Made by a program: the position numbers and the translations under genes. The notes under the pieces are model-generated. The model did no database searches. It had not been told where the DNA came from and saw nothing but the letters and a program-made list of their open reading frames with translations. From Apium graveolens (Eukaryota > Streptophyta > Magnoliopsida > Apiales > Apiaceae): a stretch of DNA of 64,000 nucleotides. Shown here piece by piece: positions 55,399 to 64,000 of this stretch. The stretch is taken from assembly GCF_009905375.1 (NCBI RefSeq), contig NC_133648.1:30122438-30186437 (forward strand), read 5' to 3'. Within the stretch, counting starts at the first letter, position 1. Each line of letters begins with the position of its first letter.

Positions 55399-57390
55399 TC
55401 AAGAGTAATTAAGCATACTTAACTCACTTACCAACCTTGAAAAGGTGGATTCATCCAGTGGCTTGGTAAAGATATCTGCAAGCTGCTTCTCACTTGGAAC
55501 AAAATGTAATTCTACAGTACCATTCATTACATGTTCCCTTATGAAATGGTACTTGATGTCTATGTGCTTTGTCCTTGAATGTTGCACTGGATTTTCAGTG
55601 ATGGCAATTGCACTTGTGTTATCATAGAAAATAGGAATCCTCTCAACTTGCAAACCATAGTCTAGCAATTGATTTTTCATCTATAAAATCTGTGCACGGC
55701 AACTGCCAACAGCAATATATTCAGCTTCAGCTGTAGAAGTAGAAACTGAATTTTGCTTTTTACTGAACCAAGACACAAGTTTGTTTCCTAGAAATTGACA
55801 AGTTCCTGTTGTGCTCTTTCTGTCAATTCTGCAACCTGCATAATCTGCATCTGAATAACCAGTTAGATCAAAACCAGAATCTCTAGGATACCAAATGCCA
55901 AGTTTTGGTGTCCCCTTGAGATATCTGAAAATTCTCTTAATAGCTATCAAGTGAGATTCTCTAGGATCAGCCTGAAATCTAGCACATAAACATGTAGCAA
56001 ACATTATATCTGGCCTACTAGCTGTTAAGTACAGAAGTGAGCCAACCATGCCTCTATAGCTTGAAATATCCACAGACTTCTCAGTAGTGTTTAATTCAAG
56101 CTTAGTTGCAGTGGCCATGGGAGTTTTTGCAGATGTGCAATCCATTAGATCAAACTTCTTTAAAAGATCAAAAATATATTTAGTTTGACTAATGAATATT
56201 CCATCACTAACTTGTTTAACTTGTAAACCAAGAAAGTAAGTTAGTTCTCCCATCATACTCATTTCATACTTACTTTGCATCAGTTTGGCAAACTTTTTAC
56301 AAAGTTTCTCATCTGTAGAGCCAAAAATAATATCATCTACATAAATTTGGACAAGTATGCTAGAGCCATTAACATTTCTGAAAAATAAAGTTTTATCTAC
56401 AGTACCTCTTGTGAAGTGATTTTCCAAAAGGAACTTTGATAAAGTGTCATACCAGGCTCTAGGTGTTTGCTTCAGTCCATAAAGTGCTTTCAGTAGATAA
56501 TAGACATACTCTGGAAAATTTGGATCTTCAAAGCCAGAAGGTTGACTAACATACACTTCTTCCTCCAAATCTCCATTCAGAAAGGCACTTTTGACATCCA
56601 TTTGATAGACCTTGAAATTGGCATGGGCTGCATAGGCTAAGAAGATTCTGATGGCTTCAATTCTTGCAACAGGAGCAAATGTTTCATCAAAATCTATTCC
56701 TTCTTGCTGGCAATAGCCTTTAGCAACCAATCTGGCTTTGTTCCTTACTACTATGCCATTTTCATCCATCTTGTTTCTGAATACCAATTTGGTGTCTATT
56801 GGATTTTTTCCTGTAGGCTTGGGTACTAGCTTCCATGCTTTATTCCTTTCAAATTGGTTTAGCTCCTCCTGCATAGCTAAAATCCAATCAGGATCTAACA
56901 AGGCTTCTTCTACCTTCTTTGATTCTTCCTTTGACAGAAAGCTGTTGTATAGACATTCTTCCTGAGTTGCTCTCCTTGTTTGAACTCTAGAAGAAACATC
57001 ACCAATAATCAGTTCAAAGGGGTGATCTTTTGTCCATTTCCTTGGTTGAGGTAGATTAGCTCTAGATGAAGAGACCTCAATGTTATCTTGATGTGTGATT
57101 GAGTTTTGATTGCTAGAAACTCCTCCTGAGTTTGTGGATCTTTGATTTGAGAAAGGGGTACTTTCTATGGGTGATCTACCTTGACTTCCTGCTCCTTTTG
57201 ATAACCCGGCGGATGGTGAATTTTGAGTACCGACGGATGAGGCAGGTTGTCTTCTGACGGATAACACAGATTGCCTTCCGACGGATGAAGCATTATGCAA
57301 CTCGACGGATGTTGAGTTTTGTGCTTCATTGGTGGTAGATTTGTCTGCATTATCTTTAGAAACTGTTCCTTGATCACTCTCATCATCACT
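55399..57390 (-). pseudogene. Element D RT-RNase H
   Basis: After the TAA at 57391 the frame continues: linker with SVG/SVR repeats encoding the motif [17 protein letters not shown], then RT blocks [84 protein letters not shown] and [17 protein letters not shown]. RNase H follows: [27 protein letters not shown], a TAG at 55678 in place of a Trp codon, YDNTSAIAI, TKHIDIKYHFIREH, ADIFTKPLDESTF, stop at 55399. Catalytic YVDD and RNase H acidic residues are kept. Confidence 0.92.
57207..57310 (-). repeat. Motif cluster in D integrase-RT linker
   Basis: Five copies of CGACGGAT or a close variant (one GGCGGATG, one TGACGGAT), all in the same orientation, within coding sequence. Counterpart of B 22879-23002. 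Confidence 0.88.
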
Positions 57391-58746
57391 TTAATCACTG
57401 ACCATCTCAACATTGTCAAATTTGATGCTCTCATGGTAATCTCCATCTTTCAGTCCTTCAATCTTTTTATCATCAAACACAACATGTATAGATTCCACAA
57501 CAATGTTGGTTCTTAGATTGTAGACTCTATATGCTTTACCAACAGCATATCCAACAAAAATTCCTTCATCTGCTTTAGCATCAAACTTCCCATTTTGATC
57601 AGTTTGATTTCTCAGAATATAGCATTTACAGCCAAAGACATGAAGAAAGTTTAGAGTTGGCTTCTTATTCTTGAACAATTGATAAGGAGTCATGCATCTT
57701 GCTTGATAAATCAGAGAGATGTTCTGAGTGTAGCATGCAGTGTTTACAGCTTCAGCCCAGAAATATGTTGGTAATTTTGATTCTTCAAGCATTGTCCTTG
57801 CAGCTTCAATAAGTGATCTGTTATTTCTTTCCACTACTCCATTCTGTTGTGGAGTCCTTGCTGATGAGAACTCATGTAAGATTCCATTTTCCTCATAAAA
57901 TGATCTCATGACATGGTTCTTGAACTCAGTTCCATTGTCACTCCTGATTCTTCTAACTTTGAAATCAGGATGATTGTTAACTTGCCTTATGTGATTGATG
58001 ATGATTTCACTAGCCTCATCTTTAGACTTTAGGAAATATGTCCAAGATAACTTTGAAAAATCATCTACAATTACTAGGCAAAATCTTTTCTTTGAAATTG
58101 ACAATACATTGACTGGTCCAAACAGATCCATGTGAAGCAATTGCAGAGGCTCTTCAATTGTTGAATCAAGTTTCTTCCTAAATGATGCTTTGATCTGCTT
58201 TCCTTTTTGGCAGGCATCACACAGTCCATCCTTTGTAAACTCCACTAGAGGAATGCCTCTTACTAGTTCTTTCTTTACCAGCTCATTCATGGTCTTGAAG
58301 TTTAAATGGGATAGCTTCTTGTGCCATAGCCAACTTTCATCTTGACTTGCTTTACTGAGAAGACAAGGTACAGATTCTGCTTTAGTTGAGTTGAAGTTAG
58401 CTAGGTACACATTTCCTCTTCTCACACCAGTGAGAACCACTTTGTTGCTTTGATTATTAGTCACAACACAGGCTTCTTTGTTGAAGGTTACTGAGTTGCC
58501 TTTGTCACAAAGCTGGCTGATACTCAACAGATTGTGTTTGAGACCATCCACTAAGGCAGCCTCTTCAATGATGACAATGTCCTTTGAAATCAAGCCATAT
58601 CCCACAGTATAACCATTGATGTCATCTCCAAAAGTAATACTTGGGCCAGCTCTCTCCTTAAACTCTGTGAGCAGGGTAGAATCACCAGTCATGTGTCTTG
58701 AACAGCCACTATCCAAGTACCAAAGATTCTTTATGTTTCCCTGCAC
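57391..58746 (-). pseudogene. Element D protease-integrase
   Basis: Protease WYLDSGCSRHMTGD; zinc site HKKLSHLNF...CDACQKGK; integrase Asp in HMDLFGPV, Asp in RSDNGTEF, Glu in GVVERNNRS; then GCKCYILRN and FVGYAVGKAYRVYN. All catalytic positions are intact over 451 codons. It ends at a TAA (57391-57393) in the acidic SDD region before the linker. The frame begins GTG CAG, after the gag TGA. Confidence 0.93.
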
Positions 58747-58778
58747 ACATCAAAATCAAATCAAGTTGATTTTGGTAC
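58741..58778 (-). other. Intron-like 38-nt segment at the gag/pol junction of D
   Basis: Starts GTACCAAAATCAACTTGA, ends GATGTGTGCAG. It contains the gag stop codon. Skipping it would place pol in frame with gag. Element B has a 37-nt counterpart at 24432-24468 with the same property. It is shorter than normal plant introns, so splicing is uncertain. Confidence 0.35.
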
Positions 58779-58817
58779 CCAAGTTTCCTTGGGTCCTGCC
58801 TTGTTAGCTTTCTTCTT

Positions 58818-61153
58818 CTATTTCTTAGGTCTTAACTCATTTGACTTAGGAATTTCAGATTCTTCCTTAGTCATTTTGGTTGAGCCTTTGAAATCATTTA
58901 ATGTGACAGAATTATCATGTATATTATGGCTAACGGGAAATGACATGCTTGGTGCAAACATGTTATTCCAGTAAGGAATGCTGAATGGCATTTGAGGCAT
59001 ATTGTATGCAGCATAATATGGATTTGGTGCAAATGGCATATTAGCAAACTGTGCATTCATATTCTGTGTAGGCATAGCATTAACATGCATGGGAGGCATG
59101 GCATTTATGTTTGGAAATTGAGATTGAACAGACATGGGAGTAGGCATGGCAGATTTGCAATTAACAGACAAATGATTGACACTACCACACTTGACACAGA
59201 TTTTTCCAGGAGCATATTTATCAGGTGTGTAGTTATTATGCTTGTTAATCCCTACTTTACCATTCCTATTGTTTTTCTTTTTAGTCTTTGTTTTTACCTC
59301 AATTTTCTCAAGTCTGTCACTTAACTGTTTGACAGTCATGTGACCAACATTAGCCTTTTTCCCTTTCTTAGCTTGACTTGACTCTCCTGAAACAAAATTC
59401 TTGGAAACAGACCCATACTTCTCATTTAGCTTGATTAATTTGGTTTTGCTAATGGGTTTGCTCACAGCCGACGGATGAGGATTTTCATCATTCGATGGAT
59501 AACACTTTTTGTTATCCGACGGATAGTCCTCATCATCCGTCGAGTCTACATCTGTCAACAACCCATCTACCAAAATAGGTTCTAGTTTCTCTTTATTCTT
59601 TTTCCAGGCTTCATCACAAAAAGACTCAATTCCTTGAACTTTGGTGATTTGAGCATGAACATCCCTGGTTGTTTTCCATGCTTTAATCACCTCTTGTTCA
59701 CGCTCGAGCTGCTTCTTCAAAATTTCTTCCTTTTTCAAGGACTCAGTTAATTCCTCCTTGGCAATCTTACACTCAATTTTTAGTTTCTCAAACTCAACAA
59801 ACTGAGACTCAAGCACATTATTCCTCTCACTTAAAAACAAGTTGTTTTCTTTGATTTTAGCATTTTCTTTAGTGAGAGACTTAAGTGTAACACGCAAATG
59901 ATACAATTCCGTAGATATGTCATTTATGGCATCATTACACTCAGCTTTAGATAAATGTGCAAGGTTTGTAGTGATCTGATTGCTTGAGGAACTTGTCTCT
60001 GTTTCATCAGACTTGGCCATTAGCGCTAGATTGACATAGCTGACATCTTCATCTTCATCCAAACCATCTGATGCCCAGTCATTCTCTTGTGTAATAAAAG
60101 CCCTTTCCTTTTGTTTGAGTAGATCAAAGTATTTTTGCTTATAATCCACAGACTCAAACCTTTTCTTACTGGAATCTGACTTTCTACACTCATTTGCAAA
60201 ATGCCCTGCCAAGCCACATTTGAAACATTTGAATTTTGACTTATCCACCATGTTTCTATTTGGCTTGGCTGCTCGAAATTTCTTCTTGAACTTGAGCTTG
60301 GCAAATCTCCTTGAAAGAAATGTTAGGTGCTCATCAATTTCCTCCATGTCATCTTGGCTTAATGATTCTTCACTTTCTGCAGCTAGCCCCTTACCCTTAT
60401 TCTCACAGACCTTTGAAGTTGATTCTACAGCTTCCATCTTCACTTCCTTCTCCTTTTCCAGATCAGCAACTAGTGCAATGGATCCTCCTTTCTTCTTTCC
60501 TCTATCCATTCTTTCATCCTGCTCTATCTCAAGCTCATAGGTCTTCAGAATGCCATACAGTCTCTCCAAAGTAAACTCCTTAAAATCTTGTGAGTTTCTC
60601 AATGAGACTGTCATTGGTTTCCATTCCTTTGGAAGAGATCTGAGAAATTTCAGATTGGAGTCTTTAGTCTGATAGACTCTTCCATGCAACTTAAGAGCAT
60701 TTAGTAGTTTTTGGAATCTACTAAAAATGTCAGTGACTCACTTTCTTCATTGTGAAATGCTCATATTGCTGAATCAGGAGCTGCATTTTATTTTCTCTTA
60801 CTTGCTCAGTGCCATCACAAATTATCTGTATTGTGTCCCAAACTTCCTTGGCAGTTTTGCAGTTGATAATGTTATCAAACATGTCTGCATCAACTCCATT
60901 GAACCAAAATGTTCATGGCCTTTTTATCTTTCCTGACTTGTTCAATGTTAGGATCAGACCATTCATGCCTTGGCTTTGGAACAGATGGCTCGTTTCATGT
61001 TGCAGCTCTCATTGGAACATGAGGGTCTCTTTCTATGCAGTCCACATAGGCCTCATCTTGAGAAAGCATATGAAGATGCATCTTTACCTTCCAATGATGG
61101 TAATTATCTTTATCAAGAAAAGGAATCTTGACTCCAACATCTTTCTTGTTCAT
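58818..61153 (-). pseudogene. Element D gag
   Basis: ATG 61153 opens the N-terminal domain (IPFLDKDNYHHWKVKMHLHML), damaged by stops and shifts between 60690 and 61000. 60689-58818 is open: RVYQTKDSNLKFLRSLPKEW, first knuckle CFKCGLAGHFANECR, coiled coil (LYHLRVTLKSLTKENAKIKENN and LKKQLEREQEVIKAW), second knuckle CVKCGSVNHLSVNC and a Met/Asn/Pro-rich C-terminus. The open frame's TAG is at 58818; the homologue of B's terminal KETWVPKST lies just beyond, then the TGA. Motif copies at 59467-59546. Confidence 0.9.
59467..59546 (-). repeat. Motif cluster in D gag
   Basis: Four CGACGGAT/ATCCGTCGA copies, one TCGATGGATAA, in both orientations. Counterpart of B 25162-25231. Confidence 0.85.
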
Positions 61154-61200
61154 CTTGCTGAATTGTTTTGATCTTTAAACTCTTTGTAGATTAAGAGCTT

Positions 61201-61212
61201 GCTCTAATACCA
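61201..61212 (-). promoter_or_regulatory. Primer-binding site of D with one mismatch
   Basis: The minus strand reads TGGTATTAGAGC; B and C have TGGTATCAGAGC. The single C-to-T change probably arose after insertion. Confidence 0.9.
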
Positions 61213-61214
61213 AT

Positions 61215-62235
61215 TGTTAGTCCCTTAGCAATATAGCAAGAATTACAGAAGGGGGGTTGAATGGAATTCTTGAACCTTTTTCCCGAAATAAAAATGTTCA
61301 ACTCGAATATAGATATAATGTTTTGATTAGCACAATGCGGAATAGAAACTTAATTGAATCAAAACATAAGTAATTAAAAACAAGAGTCTTTAAAAACTTT
61401 CTGGTGGATTTAAACAATTCCACCATAGATATATATAATATATCGAGAGGACTCTGTGTGCAGGAATGCTCACAGCTGCTTACAAATAGAACTACTGTGA
61501 ATACAGGAAATGCTAATAATTCTGCTTATAAAGATTTCTCTGTTTTTGTGTTTCTCAGCTATCTCAGTTATTTTTCTATTTGCTACACTCTTGGTTTATA
61601 TAACACCAAGATTACAAAGTCAAAAAGACTGAACAAATATAAAAACTATCAGTCTTAAGCTTTGCTACTTTTCGTCCTCTATTACCCAGTTAATGGGCTT
61701 CCACAGTGTGTTTGTATACATCTCGACGGCTGTGTGTCAGCTTTCACTGTTCAACTGCTGTTTGAATTATTCATATGATCATCCGTCGACTTTCATAATA
61801 TTCGTTGATGGTTTAATTGATCATCCGTCGACTGCTATATTAAACATCCGTTGATAGTCATTTGATCATCCGTCGATGGCTTTGTTAATCATCCTCGGTA
61901 GCTATTTTGGCACTTGACTCTATTTCACTTATGCAGAATTACAAGACATCATTTATGTACAATTAATCAACCTATTCTGCATATTTAGTTAAAGTCAACA
62001 TGACTTATATGCTACTACAGATTCTATATAAAGGTGCATACATAACTGTGCTACAGACTTATTATTACATAAGCTACTCACTCGATGGATAATAAGTTAA
62101 TCATCGGTCGGGACTATAATGAGTTATCCGTCGGGACTGAATTCTTATCCGTCGAGTGCTACATAATTTCACTAAGTAAAATCTACTTAGATGTTTTGTT
62201 TATGTAATCATCAAGTACACAACATATGCACAACA
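61215..62235 (-). mobile_element. 5' LTR of element D
   Basis: 1021 bp. In element orientation: inverted motif copies (62156-62082), CATCCGTCGA array (61900-61780), palindromic TATA region (61590-61610), hairpin (61401-61424, outer pair lost), primer site. Confidence 0.93.
61590..61610 (-). promoter_or_regulatory. LTR promoter TATA box of D
   Basis: CTTGGTGTTATATAAACCAAG on the minus strand, the same palindrome-embedded TATATAA as in B although the surrounding LTR sequences are diverged. Confidence 0.75.
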
Positions 62236-62240
62236 CCTCT

Positions 62241-63954
62241 ATTGAGAAGGAAGTCAAAAACCTCAAACTATCTTTCGCCAATCTCCATACAGTGGTCCAG
62301 CAACAAATACTCACTCAAATGAGACCAAGGTCCCGCTGGATCAACTTCACCAGAGCAGATATAAGCCTTCATCTTTGCTAATGGAAGGGATCAAACAGGC
62401 TGTGGAAGAACACTTTGGCACATCTAGCAGCTTTTATCATCCTGGATCCACTTCAACAAATCTGAAAATTCAGTCTCTACAAGGTCAAGTCACAGCACTG
62501 CAAGACTCCAACTCTTCTCTCACTGCACAAGTTCAGGCCTTGACATCTCTTATCAAGAGCCAACAAACAGATATCCAAACCCTGGTGGACTTCCATAAGC
62601 ATCTTCAAATGCAAAATTCTATAGCTTTGGGAGCCATCATGGCCAAACTCAACATACCACTACCTTCTCTACCTGAACAAGTAAGGCCTGAAATTCCTAC
62701 TCCCTTCCCCATGCCTGTGAACAAGACTAAGGGGGAGATAGAGGCTAGATTGGCACAATCAAGGTCATCTCAACAACAAGTCCAGGGTGCTGAAAAGAAA
62801 TTGTCTAAAGAAGTTGATCTTGACATGGAGAGACTTATTAGGGCTACTGAAGGACCTAGTCTAAGCAGAGAGTTTGATAAATTACTCAAAGCCTTAAAAG
62901 TTTCTCTCAACAACAATCACTTCACATAAAAAAGGCCATGGACAAGAAAATTAATTTCATAAGAGTGATCATGGTCAATCAGGACAACGTTCTGCACAAG
63001 AGAATAGTGATCAATGCAAATGACTTAGGGACAGACAGATATATGCAGGTGTCCCAAAATTACCTTGTCTCAAGGAGGGTATCTGAGTTAGATATCTCTA
63101 TCAGCAAAGTTAAAACTGTAACTCGTGAAGATACCATGTTATTAACTGATTTGAGAGATGCTCAAGTGGCTGCCTTTTCTGAAGCATATCTACAGACAAG
63201 CAAGGGTATATCATATATTTGTCCAAACACCAAACAATTCAAACATTTCAATATCCCCAAACAGTGTGTCATGAGTAACAAGAAGCTTATCATGATCCTT
63301 GGAACTGGTTTAAAAACCAAGAAAAACAAGAACAATGATGATATGGAAATGATAAAGCTACTAAGGAGATATCTGGATAATGCAGAAGCCAACTTGTCCA
63401 AAATACTGATCCATAAGGATGATTTGGATGATGATGAGCAGAAGAAAGATGATCAGAGTCCTTCTGGCTCAAATCCAAGTCAATCCAGTAAGCCATCTGG
63501 CAGCAAGAGTGGAGAGAAGAAGAAGGAGAATGACAAGAAAGATGAAGAAAAGAAGAGAAGAAGTGAGAGGAGAAGCAAAAAGCTTCATGATGGCTCAGAA
63601 CCACATAAAACCCTAAAAATCCAAACACAGCCAGATCAAACCTCAACTCAACCTAAAACATCAATTATCTCAAATATCAAACCACCTCTAATCTCAAAGC
63701 CAAAATTTATGTACAAACAAATAGCCAACTCCTTCCTAAAAATTCCAATCACCTCAAGCCAAACTAATCTCAAGAAAATGACAACCCTACCTTTAGCCAA
63801 ACCTTCACTAAAATTCAAGCACAAATCTGTTGGGAGAAAATCTAAGAAAGTCAAGTCTACAAAGAAAGAAGAAGTCACTGAAAGGGCCATCTGGAATTGC
63901 TTTAAAGAATCTGACTTTCTACCTCTAAATTGGTGCACCTCAGATGAAGACTAA
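62241..63954 (+). pseudogene. Element C 3' ORF, part after D
   Basis: It resumes with IEKEVKNLKLSFANLH in the frame interrupted at 49110. A shift near 62370 leads to 62375-62929, a clear coiled coil (KIQSLQGQVTALQDSNSSLTA, then QALTSLIKSQQTDIQTLVDF). Then 62938-63954 carries a C-terminal domain (NFIRVIMVNQDNVLHKRIVI; FKHFNIPKQCVMSNKKL), a Lys/Glu-rich stretch and a basic Lys/Ser tail ending TAA. Coiled coil followed by a distinct C-terminal domain is the same order as in B, D and E. Confidence 0.8.
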
Positions 63955-64000
63955 TTCCAACATCTAGCTGAGGAAATTGTTAGAGTCTGGATTGTATCCC

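Larger units (their letters stand above)
49111..62235 (-). mobile_element. Element D: Sirevirus copia element nested in C
   Basis: LTRs 49111-50130 (3', 1020 bp) and 61215-62235 (5', 1021 bp), about 2% different by eye. Target duplication cctct at 49106-49110 and 62236-62240. All regions are present on the minus strand: gag 61153-58818, protease-integrase 58746-57391, RT-RNase H 57300-55399, spacer, 3' ORF 54879-50317, polypurine tract. It is closely related to B (high identity through pol and 3' ORF). Only a few stops and frameshifts separate it from an intact element. Confidence 0.94.
40222..64000 (+). mobile_element. Element C: defective Sirevirus copia element, host of nested element D, runs off the window
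   Basis: 5' LTR 40222-41547, primer site, gag, damaged protease-integrase, RNase H, motif-rich spacer, internal TATA box and long 3' ORF continuing to at least 63954. D is inserted at 49111-62235. The 3' LTR lies beyond 64000. Left flank is ttttc inside the mariner relic. Most of RT and the distal integrase core are deleted, so it cannot be autonomous. Confidence 0.9.

Noticed and set aside
63162..63938. Three minus-strand ORFs near the right edge
   Set aside because: Antisense to the Lys-rich C-terminal part of C's 3' ORF.
1..64000. tRNA or rRNA genes
   Set aside because: None recognised; the only tRNA-related sequences are retrotransposon primer-binding sites.

Overview
The window is repeat-dominated plant nuclear DNA, almost certainly from a eudicot with a large, transposon-rich genome. 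The evidence is GT-AG introns, telo-box promoter motifs, Stowaway, hAT and PIF MITEs, a plant-type DD39D mariner, and Sirevirus-lineage Ty1/copia elements. The species cannot be named from the sequence. Only one host gene is intact: CWC15, encoding a spliceosome (Prp19/NTC-associated) protein, minus strand, seven coding exons between 7511 and 3806. Reading across the E insertion reveals a second possible host exon, split between 9658-9744 and 36308-36542.

The rest is nested LTR retrotransposons. From left to right: element A (+; only its tail and 3' LTR, 1-1532) is inserted into a Stowaway MITE. A hAT-type MITE follows, then CWC15, then a LINE relic. Element E (+, 9745-36302) is an old, rearranged Sirevirus. 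Element B (-, 10440-27989) is nested in E's left LTR with target duplication ctggt. B's RNase H/RT region is broken by a 4.29-kb solo-LTR-like insertion (17400-21687, duplication tgtag). After E come a PIF/Harbinger MITE, a 198-bp triplication and a mariner transposase relic. Element C (+, from 40222 past the window end) cuts that relic. Element D (-, 49111-62235, duplication cctct) is nested in C's 3' ORF.

A, B, C, D and E share one plan: LTR, tRNA-iMet-type primer site where it is visible, Gag with two separated CCHC knuckles, PR-IN-RT-RNase H, a spacer, a very long 3' ORF usually called env-like (about 1,500 codons in B and D), a GGGGGAGA-type polypurine tract, and LTR. Not every part survives in each copy. 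All are pseudogenised by stops, frameshifts or deletions.

The most interesting signal is not a gene. Each family carries its own roughly 10-bp motif in many copies, often as inverted pairs. The motif is TCAACGGATA in B, TCGACGGATA in D, TATCGACAAGTC in A and C, and TATCAGTACTTA/AGTTCTGATA in E. It sits in the LTR upstream of the TATA box, again in the spacer upstream of a second, internal TATA box that precedes the 3' ORF, and inside coding linkers of gag, pol and the 3' ORF. B and D hold the motif at corresponding places but differ by the same base at nearly all of them. This is concerted change, as if tracking a trans-acting factor. I read this as a dual-promoter retrotransposon design with matched motif arrays; this is inference from sequence alone.
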